64,000 bases of DNA from NCBI GenBank assembly GCA_032718475.1, contig JAUCBJ010008204.1, forward strand, positions 1 through 64,000. Direction: 5' to 3'. The translations under genes and the position numbers were made by a program. Below, one piece after another: positions 1-11,111 of the stretch. The stretch's first letter is position 1. The number at the start of each line of letters is the position of its first letter. The DNA is from Nemertoderma westbladi (lineage: Eukaryota; Xenacoelomorpha; Nemertodermatida; Nemertodermatidae). The notes below the pieces were generated by a model. That model ran no database searches and was not told the DNA's origin. It worked only from the letters and a program-made list of their open reading frames with translations.

Positions 1-568
1 ATGCTTACTAAGTTGCTGATAGAGTTGCTCAAAATGTTGCCACGTACTGTAGAATAACAGGTCTTTAATTATTCGTCATGACGTACTGTAAGTGAACTTT
101 ACTTTAACGTAGCTGTAACCCTGTAGCTAGACTTTGTTCTTACTGTAGAGTACCACCCATGGCTATATTTTGTACTTAGAGTTCCGCTTTCTTGAATCTA
201 AATTTTGTTCTTATAGTTCTGCATTTGGCTACATTTTGTTCAATTTGTATTGATACATGATTCTAACTACAGTCCCGTACTTATTTTAGAAGCAATTAAT
301 ACCAAAATATCAAAAACTTATGGAGCCCTTTAGAATTTTGAATTCAAAAATTTCCAACATGTGCGCAAGTGTGTTAGCTATATTGTATGTGATTATTTGT
401 TATTATTGCGTTTACAGGTAATACTAACACCTGATCATGTGCTAGTTAACATGTTAGATAGCACGTATTAGCTAATAACAAATGCGCACATGTATTACGT
501 TCGCACTACGCACTAAATAATTAAGGACGCACGATACGCCTTGGCTATTATTTGATATATTTTGCGTG

Positions 569-728
569 TTTTTTGTAAAAATTCGGACTTATGGTGTTTT
601 GCCAAATTGAGGATACCTTGTTTTCTAGGCAATACCCCGCAACTATCGTATAGTTACGGGATAATACCAGAAAATGGTGTTCCCCTTTGTTTTGGCAAAA
701 CACCATAAGTCAGAATTTTTACAAAAAA
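569..728. repeat. Long fold-back hairpin (MITE-like)
   Basis: About 37 bases at 569-606 are the near-perfect reverse complement of 690-728; I see one mismatch. The 80-base centre also folds: CCCGCAACTAT near 645 pairs with ATAGTTACGGG, and the flanks of that inner stem pair imperfectly. The whole 160 bases could form one long imperfect hairpin. It could be a MITE, a fold-back element or a small-RNA precursor. No clear target duplication is visible. Confidence 0.7.
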
Positions 729-1581
729 ACCGCAATATATTTCAAAGGTAATTCTAAATCAAATTGAAAGTTTAGTTATATGAATTCTATATATATTTAG
801 TTATCAAAAAACACAATAACAAGTAAACTGAGGCATCTCTCTAAAAAATAAACAGTTTTTATCGATTATCTCAGAACTACAAAAATCGACTTAGGGGGTT
901 CTGCCTTGAAGGTGACGATATACAAGTGACAAAAGTGCTTTTTCCCAAACACCCCTTCTGGCAGTTAGGCCGAACCGACATACCTTTTGGCTGTGGGATA
1001 GTGTTAGCCAATGAGGTGAGCTTATTAGAGGAACAGCCAATTAGAAGCCCAGCAATACTTCCATAGGCTGAAACGACACCCCAATTGGAAATATGCAGTG
1101 CTACGGGAACTACATATTAAATGTGCTAAACCTGGTCTTTTGGGATGAGTCTTCTGGGTTCAGTAGTCTACTCACTCCTCCCATTTAGAAGCCTGGCTGC
1201 GCTCGTATAACAGGTCGCAAAATTATATCCCCAAATAAATATCCCCGTACCGCTACTGATATAAATAATATATCTTATAAACCTGATCGTTTAGGACTGT
1301 GTTACTACTGTATATTCATAATGTAACTGTATAACTACTTGGTCTCCTTTACAAGCCTCACCGTGCACGTGTTCGTCATCTCAAGCATGTACAATATAAT
1401 TGTCCGCTAACATCAGGGGTGGATCCAGAGGGTAACGGAAAACGGTGAGAAAACGGTCACTACTGAATAACTGGATGCAAAATATCGATTTTTTAAATTT
1501 TGAACTTTTATCACCCATAAAACTCCAAATAATAACAAACACAAAACAACTAATAAGAAAATAAAAAACAAATATTACCAA

Positions 1582-1606
1582 CCCCCCCCCCCCCCCCCCC
1601 CCCCCC
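1582..1606. repeat. Poly-C tract, 25 bases
   Basis: An uninterrupted run of 25 C. Similar poly-C or poly-G tracts occur six more times between genes in this window. Confidence 0.95.
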
Positions 1607-1738
1607 AAACAGTCGTTATGATTAAAACGGAAAACGGAAATTTGACCACGTATAGTGTCTACATTCAGACATTTATTGCGCGTTAGGTCCCAAAGAGCGT
1701 TAGGTCCTATATTGCCATTTAAATTAGGAGCCGGTTAG

Positions 1739-1797
1739 TAAAGGAGCAGGTCACAAAGGCGTGTTGCGGCTTGCGGGAACCAAAACAATAAACGAAA
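1739..1797 (+). repeat. Dispersed repeat motif, copy 1
   Basis: Carries the two conserved blocks AAAGGAGCAGGTCAC and AACCAAAACAATAAAC at the same kind of spacing as four other copies in this window (53201-53250, 53281-53330 and 57561-57605 on minus, 63586-63640 on plus). It is probably part of a short non-autonomous element. Confidence 0.65.
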
Positions 1798-3192
1798 GTT
1801 GACACATGTTAGTCATGTTACAAGATTATGTAGGTCTTTATAATTGGCTTTGTTTTGTACTCACTACTCACTCACGCAGTCACCCATGCAGCACTATCTG
1901 TTCTGGTTGCTGGTACTGCAGTACAGCAGTAGCTTAGCTTATCAGCTGATCAGGGTAGTAATCAGGGTTAGGCTTAGGCCTACAGTAGCCTAATACATCA
2001 ATACCGGTACATGTAATACAGTAATAGAGGCCTAATTTATTTTCATGAACGTGGACGGAGGCTGGGTGGACTAGCACTAGACCACAAGCCTGCAAGCTGC
2101 ATGGCGTTAGAATGTGAAGAGCAAGAGAATGTCAAATGGCATCGCATCACTCATCACATTCAGACATTGTGTATGTGCATGCAGTAGGCCTACTGCACAG
2201 TATTTATGTGCTACTTCCAAAGTCCAGGCTGCATAGTTTTCTCTACTCTAGGCCTACTGCTCTAGGAGCCTACTGGCTTTTGCTGTTTTATGGGCAGATG
2301 GGCTTTGGCATCGGTCAGTCGGTTGACCGGTCCACTGCACTGACTACAGGACTACGCTACCGGCTGGCCGCGGACCGGTACCGTTACCGGTACACGTCAT
2401 AGCTCTGTCCTCTGTAGCGGCTTGGATTCTGGCTTACTGCAGTCAGCAGTACTGGCTTACCTAACGCTAACCTAACAGTCTAAAACCTAACGTCTAAAAA
2501 CCAGATTGCCAGAAGTCAGGAAGTTGTGTGGGTAGATTTGCAAACTCCAGCCATCCAGCGGCATATCACAGCCTAAACAGCTCTAAAGGCCTGCAGACAA
2601 CAGGCTGACAGGCATACATCTGTACTTTGGTCTGTTGGTCTCACGGCCTACTCTCCACTCTCAGACTCTCTGACTCTGCCAGTGCCCAGGCCAGGCTGCC
2701 AGGCAGCCAGGACTGCAGGAAGCTCTGACTGTCTGAAGCTGGGGGAGGATGGAGGAGGTGAGGTGACAGAGTGACTGCAGACTGGTTCTGTGTCTGTCAG
2801 TCTGTGCGATCAGTCAGTCAGTCTGTCAGTGTACGGCTGTACGGTGTACTGGTACCGGTACCTGTGTACGGCACCGACACGTGGCCCGGTCTGACGGTCA
2901 ACGGTAGGCTGGTAGGTCAGTAGGTCCTGCCAGCCTGCCCTGCATGCCCTGCTGCCTGCCGCCAGATATCCAAATTCCAAACACAAGAATGTGGCGAATC
3001 TACAACCTACAGCTAACCAGCAGACCAGCCAACAGCGCCGCGCCAGTCAAAGTCAACACCAATTGCCTGGCGGTCCCTGGTCTGATCCTACCCCAGTACC
3101 CTACTGCCCTACCTAACAGCCTAACCCAGCAGCCCAGTCTGCCAGTACTGCAGTAACCTGCTGACCTGCTCAGCTCACCTGCTCACAGCCTT

Positions 3193-3734
3193 TGTGACGG
3201 GATCCAAGAGGGATCCCGGTTTATCCGGTTTTAGTTCACGCGTCCCCGCCGTGTATGAAGAGTGAATAAGTTCGTGCTGTTTGTCGTATATAATATGATA
3301 TGCAGGTATAGGTATAGATATAGATATAGATATATTGTCGTATACGGAAGGCGGATACGGTAACTAAAGTCCCGGTCCTTCCCTATCTAAAACTATGTAA
3401 CCTAATCTAGCACCGGTATTGCACTGAGATAACTGAATTGGTATTATTACTGCCAAGTGGCTATATTGCACGGTTGGCCTTGTTGCTCTACCTAATCGAT
3501 GCCTTTCCCCCCTCTGATTGGTTGATACCCTTGTTGGCGCCCTTTCGAGTGTTCCCGTTCACTCCACCTATTCTCTCTGGGTTAGGGGTTTGGCCCCTGA
3601 CCCTCATTGTGTGCTTCTCCTTCCCATTCTCATTGGGATGGCACGAGTTGGTTAATTACCCAATCTCGTGGCTCCCAATATTGCTTATCGGCTTATAACT
3701 TTATGGGGTGTTAGCGGGATTGAATAAGCTAACA
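3193..3734 (-). repeat. 3' LTR of outer BEL/Pao element
   Basis: 542 bp, TG...CA. It is nearly identical to 23315-23851 and is preceded in element orientation by a polypurine tract. It contains a (GATATA)-type microsatellite near 3310 that is one unit longer than in the other LTR. An 86-codon hydrophobic frame on the plus strand exists in both LTRs but is antisense to the element and probably meaningless. Confidence 0.95.
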
Positions 3735-3772
3735 CTCCCCCCCATGCTATCTTCCCGGTAAGAAGATAGCAT
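3735..3772 (-). promoter_or_regulatory. Polypurine tract with 10-bp hairpin (outer element)
   Basis: On the minus strand GGGGGGGAG abuts the 3' LTR, the expected position of the plus-strand DNA primer. Immediately upstream are perfect 10-base arms ATGCTATCTT and AAGATAGCAT (3744-3753 and 3763-3772) with a 9-base loop. The same hairpin and tract occur in the inner element although the LTRs have diverged. Confidence 0.75.
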
Positions 3773-4453
3773 CAACCAAAAAGTGCGCTACAATCCCGCT
3801 GGATCCCGATCTAGTATCGGGTGTGGGGTGGAATTCTTTTCTCTCGGAGCCGGCTTTCCAGGCCGCCCCCTATGGGTATGATAACGCTACCCTGTGTGCC
3901 TGGCGTCTCATGTCGGGCCGATCGCGCTCACCTCTCACGCAACTTTTGTTTCCCCAACACTTCCGCCCTATCTCTTCTTCACTCTCATCCTAACTCTCTC
4001 ATACATTCGGACCTCCTCGTCCCTTACTCAGTCTCTTATTCTCCCCCCCCCCACACTAGAATTGCGTCCGCACTCTCTCTGTACTTCGCACTATTACTCT
4101 GTCCCTCAACCCTACTTCGACTGCCTCATCCCTTCAGACGAATCTCCCCCCCCCCCCCCCCCCCTCTTGTGCCGTCGCACTCAAGAAGTGTGAAATTGTC
4201 TGGTGTCTCGTCCATAGTGCCATAGTCAGTTATCCCCCAGTCCCAGTAGCTAATTGAGAAAGGTTGTATGACTATAGTACTTACTCCCATCGTATATTCG
4301 TAGATTACTAATTACTACGTACGTACATACAAATTGCACTTATATGATTATTTGCATTAATTAAATTTGTACTTAATAGTTCGTACGTCCCACGCGGCGC
4401 CTTCCAGGCGCACCACGTCCCAGTCTCAGTCTCTATCCCTCGACTCTGGGAAC
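3773..4453 (-). other. 3' non-coding region of outer element
   Basis: Non-coding DNA between the zinc-knuckle frame and the polypurine hairpin, with a poly-C run of 19 at 4146-4164. The part next to the LTR is homologous, as a reverse complement, to 16140-16490 in the inner element, showing that both belong to one family. Confidence 0.7.
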
Positions 4454-6031
4454 CTATCTGTTCCTCTGGGGATAGTTCCCCCTGGCGTCCTCTTCCCTGG
4501 GCCGTTTCTTGGTTATCACCGTTCCTCTGGCATCATCCGCTTTCTGCTTTCGGACCTTCGCCGCCACCTCCCTGCTGATCCCGGTCGTTGGCTCCTTGGG
4601 CGCTGGTGTTATTAGTGCCCGATACCGCTTCGCCGGTGGCCCCTCAGAGTGGCCCGGTTGTCTCCCTCTGGTGGCGTCCCATAGGATCATTTTCATTGCC
4701 TTTGGTACGTGCTCCGCCAAGAAATCCCTAAACTCCCTTCGGTTCTCTGGCGTCCACCTGTCCAAATACCTTTGCGTGTTCATCACTCCAGCGTACGACG
4801 CCGCCGTTGCTACCTCTTGGTAGGTAAACGGTAGCCTCCGCTTTATGATTTCCATGTGAGTCTCCTGATTGATAAGGAAGAAACCCCACTTGAACTCCTG
4901 GGCCTTCATGCGCTGGCGCGTCATGGCCCCGACGTCGGCCCACTCCTCGAATCTTGTGAACTTCTCCTCGTCGTTCATCCAGTCGCACTCGCGTCCGTAG
5001 TGTCCCCGAAAGTGGCACTTTGGACATCGGTTATGCAACCGTGGACACGCCCCCATCCTGTGGCTTGGTTCTCTGCAATAGAGACAAAAGGTTCCCTTTT
5101 GGAACCGGTATAGGCAGCTGCTTTCCCGATGGGTCTGTCTCCCACAGTAGTCGCAGCCGAGTACCAATGTCTCCCGTCCCACCTCGTCTTTCGTCCCAAG
5201 CGATCTCCGCGGTCTGTGGAGTCGCTGGTAGGCGAACTTCTCTACGTTGGTCTCTCTATCTACGTCGATCTCTCCGCCCCTCTCGGGCATCGTCTCCCCG
5301 AATACTATCCGTGGTGCCGTCCCCGGTTGCTCGCCCAACCTGATGGTGCTCCCCGCGAAATCCATCGCCGGCTCCTCGTGCACCCAGGTCCGCTTGCCGG
5401 ATCTGTTCCAGAAGGCCCTCGCCCCACTGGCCGTCACCACCCTTCCGCCAACCCAGTCCGTGTCCGAGTGGCCTATCCTCTCGATGGGCGGCATCTCTCC
5501 GAACTCGTCGTCGTCGTCCTCCTCTTCTGGCAGTGTCTCCAACCCCGGTATCCCGATGGATCCACTATATCCCTTTCCGCCTTGGCTCTCCCCCGTAGCT
5601 CTCCATCCCTCTAGCTCCCTTAACTTCCTTGGCGGTTGGTCGCCCTCGGCGCCCGCTGGTATGGGCATCGTTTGCAGCCCCGACGTCGACTGTTTCGGCG
5701 ATCCCACCGTCCATCCCAATTCTCGCCCTAGAGACTCCCCCGAACTTCCTGATGAAGTCCAATGAAGTTCGTCTAGGCCTGCCTGTTCCTCGAAGCCGTA
5801 ACTCTGTGTCCTGGCCTCCTCTTCCCTCTCCTCTGCTTCTATCCTCTCCCGTCTAGCGACTTCTTCCAGTCGCTTTGCTTCTCGTCTATCCGTCTCTAGC
5901 TGCTCCCATCTCTGATACGGTGTATCTGTCTCCCTGTCTACCAGATGTCGGCTGTTGTAGTACACCGACTCGCCCTTCAGCCCCGGGTGGTCTACCAGAC
6001 CGTCAAAGGCCGTCTTAAAAGGCTCTCCTGT
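4454..6031 (-). CDS. Env-position ORF B: triple CCHC zinc-knuckle protein
   Basis: An open frame on the element's coding strand. The part from 5965 encodes about 503 residues; the frame stays open up to about 6031 with no good ATG, so it may continue a frame from the exonuclease-like ORF. Residues 20-52 are highly charged and probably coiled coil, and 145-156 is an acidic run. Three tandem CCHC knuckles follow the C-x2-C-x4-H-x4-C pattern at residues 271-284, 294-307 and 314-327. A roughly 100-residue conserved-looking segment and a basic tail follow. Zinc knuckles usually bind nucleic acid. There is no signal peptide or membrane segment, so this is not an envelope protein. It is distinct from the Gag knuckle, which lies near 18850. 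Function unknown. Confidence 0.65.
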   Translation of the reverse strand, partial: TGEPFKTAFDGLVDHPGLKGESVYYNSRHLVDRETDTPYQRWEQLETDRREAKRLEEVARRERIEAEEREEEARTQSYGFEEQAGLDELHWTSSGSSGESLGRELGWTVGSPKQSTSGLQTMPIPAGAEGDQPPRKLRELEGWRATGESQGGKGYSGSIGIPGLETLPEEEDDDDEFGEMPPIERIGHSDTDWVGGRVVTASGARAFWNRSGKRTWVHEEPAMDFAGSTIRLGEQPGTAPRIVFGETMPERGGEIDVDRETNVEKFAYQRLHRPRRSLGTKDEVGRETLVLGCDYCGRQTHRESSCLYRFQKGTFCLYCREPSHRMGACPRLHNRCPKCHFRGHYGRECDWMNDEEKFTRFEEWADVGAMTRQRMKAQEFKWGFFLINQETHMEIIKRRLPFTYQEVATAASYAGVMNTQRYLDRWTPENRREFRDFLAEHVPKAMKMILWDATRGRQPGHSEGPPAKRYRALITPAPKEPTTGISREVAAKVRKQKADDARGTVITKKRPREEDARGNYPQRNR

Positions 6032-7012
6032 AGCTTAGGGGTGATCCCGATAACAGAAATGCCCCTGGTTCCCTCTCGATAACCACAGTCATGAATAAGT
6101 TGAGCAAACTTATCATCATCCAGTCCTCCAGCAAGATATATCGCTTCTGATATACCTTTATCGCTCCCCTGCGGAACTGATATACCTCCTGCTTTCCTGG
6201 TCTCGCTCCCCACTTTAGCGAGTTCGCTAGTTCTGCTCCGTATTCTTCCCTAAACTTCCCCCAATCCATCGGTTTGTGGCATACGAGCCCCAATAATTGG
6301 CCCATTGCCACCGCCCCGCATTGGCCTGTGTTTTCGACGCGTGTTTTACCCCCAACCCATCCGGTGCCGTCATAGCCATAAAGACTTTCTGCATATCCAG
6401 GAGGTTGGTGGCGTCCGGACCGATGATCCTCTCCGCGTCCTCGCGAATCGCCGATCCCACTTTCGTCGTCGACTTCTCTCTCACTAAGACCTGTACCGCT
6501 TTCGGTATCCGGTCTAGTTTCGGCCCGTCCTTCTTCCCATACGTCCCTAGGTCGAATAAGAAGATGTCCCCATTTGGCGCGGCCAAATGTAGGAGTATGG
6601 TCCTGGCCGACCCCAGAGTTCCTCGTCTCGAACCCGCCTCGTCTTCCACGGTTCCCTCATCATCTAGGATCATATATCCTCCTCTGTTGACGGACTCTAT
6701 GAATCTCTTCCAGTCCTTCCTCGGTGATTCCCTCGGGTACTTCGGAATCCTGAACTTCGCCTCATCCCCTTTCACCACGTAGTGGAAGTGTTGGAAGATC
6801 GCGTTGTCCAGCGACGGCGTCCCGTAGGTCCCGACCAGCCGCTGTTCGTGCATCTCCCTGAAGTGATCCTGCAGCGCTCGCGCCGCGTGACCCCTTTCCA
6901 ACCTCTCGTAGTATCCTCTCGTCTTCTCTTCCGGATGCCTCTCGGTGAAATCCACCAGTATCTCCTTTCCTCCTGACTCCGCCTTTCTCTTTCTGATCAA
7001 CTTACTCGCCAT
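5992..7012 (-). CDS. Env-position ORF A: DEDD 3'-5' exonuclease-like, frame broken
   Basis: Starts at ATG 7012; the first frame runs 261 residues to 6227. Residues 110-200 resemble the RNase D/EXD1/Egalitarian exonuclease fold. The core LDDEG gives Asp117-x-Glu119 (Exo I), the strand GDIFLFDL follows near 149-155, and VGSAIREDAERI supplies Asp192 (Exo II). The expected C-terminal helix region is found in another frame (6311-6015), where the usual Exo III Asp appears to be Gly, and a third frame continues (6213-5992) toward ORF B. The protein is therefore interrupted by at least two frame changes, from decay, assembly indels or slippage. A possible splice acceptor ending TTGCAG lies about 25 bases upstream of the ATG. 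The family assignment rests on motifs read by eye; activity is unproven. Confidence 0.5.
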
Positions 7013-8188
7013 TCCGAACGTTCACTCGCTCACCTGCAAGGTGGTGCCTTACCAAGGCGCAATACAGATGAGTGATGTATCTAAGATGTTCTGTACGGTT
7101 CGATAATGGCCTATTTCCTACTTAACTGCGCCTTTTAACCTAAATTATTCCTAATTAATTTTGAAGCTAGTAAATGAGCGTAATTTACAATTTCTGTCCG
7201 TTACTTTTATTATATTCTAGAATAACTTTCCTTGTGTTGCCATTATTTTACAACTTTCAGCCCTATTCTGTTTATTTATCTATTTAATTTGATTCTACTG
7301 TCCTACTACTTACTACTGCCTATGGATTATTCTATTCTCTAATCCACATTCTGGCCTACTCTGTGGGTCTATGCAGTACAGCAGCATGCGTCGTGTGGCC
7401 ACACGACTTACCCAGCTGTACTCATATGCCCCCCTCTCGCTACTAACGCTACTAACTGCTAACTAATATCTATATCTATATCCCCTTTTACCTCTTACTC
7501 TCTCTCTTCTAACTAACGGTACTACGTACCCTCTAACTCTAACTCTTCTAACTAACGGTACTTACGTACCCTCTAACTCTCTAACTAACTAGCGGTACTT
7601 ACGTACCCTCTAACTCTCTAACTAACTAGCGGTACTTACGTACCCTCTAACTCTCTAACTAACTATCGGTACTACGTACCCTCTAACTCTCTGACTAACG
7701 GTACTTACGTACCCTCTAACTAACTATCGGTACTACGTACCCTCTAACTCTAACTAACTAGCGGTACTACGTACCCTCTAACTCTCTGACTAACTAACGG
7801 TACTTACGTACCCTCTAACTAACTCTCTAACTGGCGGTACTACGTACCTCCTAACTAACTGACTAACTAACGGTACTTACGTACCCTCTAACTAACTCTC
7901 TAACTGGCGGTACTACGTACCTCCTAACTAACTAACTAACTAACGGTACTTACGTACCCTCTAACTAACTCTCTAACTGGCGGTACTACGTACCTCCTAA
8001 CTAACTAACTAACTAGGTACTACGTACCTTCTAACTAACTCTCTGCCTACTAACTGCGTACCTACCATGTACTATTTTTTTTATTTTATTTTATTTTTTC
8101 TATTTTGTTTGTGGGAAGGGCGTCTCGCCCTCAATCCCACCCCCCTCAGTCCAAAACTTGGACGACTAAACTCGACTCTAACTCCAAG
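7013..8188 (-). repeat. Tandem-repeat region between integrase and ORF A
   Basis: Non-coding. Bases 7441-8050 are about 15-18 imperfect units of 35-45 bp built from CTAACT words and a short inverted core of the form GGTAC-n-GTACC. Related units, reverse-complemented, occupy 14900-15190 in the inner element. Bases 7020-7440 are AT-rich without a frame, and 8051-8188 is T-rich with a segment near 8110-8170 that is also conserved in the inner element (14745-14815). Confidence 0.8.
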
Positions 8189-10493
8189 TTAAGGTGCCCC
8201 TTCTAGCAGACAGCATTTGCCTACTGCTCTCCTGTAGGTTTTCCTGTCCTTCGCACCTATCTTTCCACCTATCCGCACTTCTACCGATCGGACTCTTCCG
8301 TCCTCGTCGGAGTAGGTGCCTACAACTCTCGCCAACCGCCATTGGTTGTTGATGATAGTATCATCCGTAACGATTACGAGATCTCCTACTCTTAACTCCC
8401 TGTTCGGCTTCCTCCACTTGCTTCGCTTATGGAGCGTGGGTAGGTATTCCTCGACCCACCTCCTCCAATACTCTGCGCTTATTGCCTTTGCGACTTTCCA
8501 ACTTTGGCGGGAGTGTATGTCATCTGGGTCTACACCCCGCATATCGATGGTCGCTGGCCTTTCCATCAGGAAATGGCTAGGCGTCAGCACGTCTAGTGAC
8601 TCAGGGTCATCATTCTCCGGATATAGCGGTCTGCTATTAATGATCCCCTCGCACTTCGCAAGTACTGTCCGTAAGACGTCCTCAGTGACCATGTGGGTGT
8701 TCATTAGCTTCGTCATTAGACGCTTTGAACTGCCCACCAGTCTCTCGACGCATCCTAGTGTATGTGGTGCATACGGCGTCCTTCTCTCCCACTTTACTTG
8801 TCGTTGTCTCATGGCTGCCCTGACTTCTTCTCCCTCCAAGGCCTCTGCCATCTCACTCTCTGCGCCCACAAAGTTGGTGCCGTTGTCGCTGTATATCACT
8901 GCGATCGTCCCACCTTTGCGGTCCCTAAACCTTTCTAAGGCGTTAATGAACGCTGATGCGGTTGCATCTTGGGCGAGTTCTATCCCTACCGCCCGCGTAT
9001 TGTTGCATACGAAGATAATGCCGTAGCGTTTCTCCGTGTGTCGCATCACTTTGATCTTGATCGGCCCGAACATGTCCACACCGCAATGCGTAAATGGCGG
9101 GTCGTGCTGTCTTACCCTACTCGCCGGTAGTGGCGCCATCTCCTGTACGGCTCGCTCCTTCTTCGCTCGTTGGCAGGTCTGGCACTGCCCCACTACCGCT
9201 TTTACCTTCTTCCTCAGTTGTTTGACCCAATAGGTCCTCCTTATCTCTGTGAGGGTTCGGTTGGTGCCCCCATGTAATATCGATTTGTGGGAGTCCCATA
9301 TAATCTGGTGGACTATTGGCGATCCTGTTGGAATGATGATGGGTTTCGGTGGTACGACTATGCTGTTGTTGTATCCCACCCTAGAATTCATTACTAGAAT
9401 CCCGTTGTCATTGAGTTGTGGCGACAGCGTAATCAGCTCGCTGTCCCGTCGTAGGTGCTGTTGGTTACCGACGCATTCCACCTCGTCGCCGTAGTTCTTC
9501 CGTTGTTCATAGCGGATCACTGCCTTGGCCGCTCCTTCCAGATCTATGGTTGTCCTGATCTTCTTGTCCTTGCCAACTCCCGCAAGGAAATTCCCGAAGG
9601 CTCTCCAGTACGCCACTAGTTTCTTGGTCTTATACCAACTAGAACTGTAGCTGAGGAGTTTATCCGTCGGGTTATCGCACAGTTCCCGTCCTGGTTGCAC
9701 GTCCCTAATCTCCCTCACCATCTGGGAGTATATCTCTTCTCCCTCTGAATCTCCCTCTTCTCCTTCTGATACTACTTCCGAGCCCGGGTCCACCTTCCTC
9801 ATCGGCGGCCAGGCCTCCTTATCGCTCAGAAATTGTGGCCCATGTTGCCACAATACTTCCTTCTTCAAGAAAGTGTGGCGTACCACGCCCCTTGACAACA
9901 AGTCCGCTGGGTTATCGTCTGTTGGGCAGTAGTGCCACCTTTCCAATTCTGTACTCGCCCTTATTTCGTCCACTCTATTCGCGACGAATATCGGGTATCT
10001 CGTCCTTTCGTTGTGTAGCCAACCAAGCACTACCATGGAGTCCGTCCAGTAGTGTGTCTCCACTATGTTGGGAATAGTATCCACTAGGTAGGCTGTGGCT
10101 CTTACTCCTAGTCTCGCGGCTGTCAATTCTAACTTAGGAACTGATGCTGAATCTGGTGGCGTTGACTTTGCTTTACTAAAGGCTAGTCTTGGCTTATGAG
10201 CCCCCTCTCGTTGTACTAAGTAGAGTGCCGCTCCGTACGCTTCCAACGATGCGTCGGAGAACATGTGTAGGTCCAGATTCGTCATGTTCCCATCCGGGAA
10301 ATACACCCGTGGCATGTTGTATGTTCCCATCTTCTCCAAGTCTCCTGTCCACTTGCTCCACTGCTTCTTGATTTCCTCTGGTACCTCTACGTCCCACTCA
10401 TCTTTCAATTTGTATACTCTCTTGAGTATCTGTTTCCCCGTGACTAATAATGGGGATGCTAGGCCTAGGGGATCGTATATCCTTGCTATATAC
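8189..10493 (-). pseudogene. pol: BEL/Pao pol, 3' half: RNase H and integrase
   Basis: Open from the insertion point of the inner element (10493) down to the stop at 8189; there is no natural start because this is the second half of a split gene. The N-terminal part follows the Pao-type RT/RNase H connection. SDAS in the RNase H core and TDSM further on are visible. Next is an HHCC-type integrase zinc domain (HGGT... and CQTC), then the integrase core with Asp in GVDMFGP, Asp in YSDNGTNF and Glu in CVERLVG, ending in a DUF5641-like domain (RVGDLVIV). Every catalytic residue I looked for is present and no stop occurs. The gene is broken only by the 6.6-kb insertion. Confidence 0.93.
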
Positions 10494-11023
10494 TGTTAGC
10501 TTATCCAATTCCGCTAACACAAACCCATAGAGTGAGCCATAAAGCAATATTGGGAGCCTATTGTCAGCCCAGTAAACGGGGACAATAGGCCCCAAAGGAG
10601 ACACACACAATAAGGGTCAGGGGTTACTCCCCTGACAAGAGAGAGAACAGCAAGGGCGAAGGGAAGCACTTCAGAGGGGGGCAAAGGGTGCCAACAGGGG
10701 TATCAACCAATCAGAGGGGGGAAAGGCATCGATTGAGTAGCAATAAGGCCACCGTGCAATATAACCAGTTACCAGTAATCATACCGGTCAGTTATTCAGT
10801 TTACTCAGTCAGATCAGTAGGGTGGAACGGGGACTTCTGTCACCGTCCGCTACCGCCATCATATTATTCATACTTATATTACCTGTTGTGTTATACTATA
10901 TATCAGACTATTATACCTTATACATATAACCGGACACCAGAACTATTTTACCTTTCACACACGGCGGGGACGCGTGGATAGAAAACCCAAACGGATAAAC
11001 CGGGATCCGTAGATCCCGTCACA
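10494..11023 (+). repeat. 5' LTR of inner element
   Basis: 530 bp, begins TGTTAGC and ends CGTCACA. Differs from the 3' LTR at one position (CC versus CA near 10918). Likely carries the element's promoter and polyadenylation signals, which I cannot pinpoint. Confidence 0.96.
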
Positions 11024-11111
11024 GTGACAGAACTAGATCCGCCCAGCTGCCCTGACAGAGATAGAATAGAGCTACCGTCCTAGCTAGCGACGACCAGCTA
11101 CCAAAGGCGAG

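Larger units (their letters stand above)
1..3192. other. Gene-free left flank
   Basis: No reading frame here resembles a known protein; the longest open stretches are short and of low complexity. The first 900 bases are AT-rich. From about 1700 onward the DNA is rich in short palindromic words such as AGGCCT and ACCGGT and in CTGTAC-like steps. It contains the fold-back at 569-728, a poly-C tract at 1582-1606 and one copy of a dispersed repeat at 1739-1797, listed separately. Confidence 0.6.

Noticed and set aside
2136-2402. 88-codon frame in the left flank
   Set aside because: No family resemblance, low-complexity C terminus made of repeated ACCGGTACCG words.
3438-3698. Hydrophobic 86-codon frame in both outer LTRs
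   Set aside because: It is antisense to the element, wholly inside the LTR, and duplicated only because LTRs are duplicated; no start context or family match.
4454-5965. Zinc-knuckle ORF taken as a second Gag nucleocapsid
   Set aside because: The element already has its Gag knuckle near 18850 in the standard place; the three-knuckle frame lies after integrase and has an unrelated N terminus.
7131-7147. GCCTTTTAACCTAAAT matches the host flank at 23852
   Set aside because: A 16-base match somewhere in 64 kb is within chance expectation, and the target duplication GCCTT explains only its first five bases. No further homology extends it.
10688-10981. 97-codon frame in both inner LTRs
   Set aside because: Same reasoning: LTR-internal, no recognisable domain, altered residue follows a neutral LTR difference.
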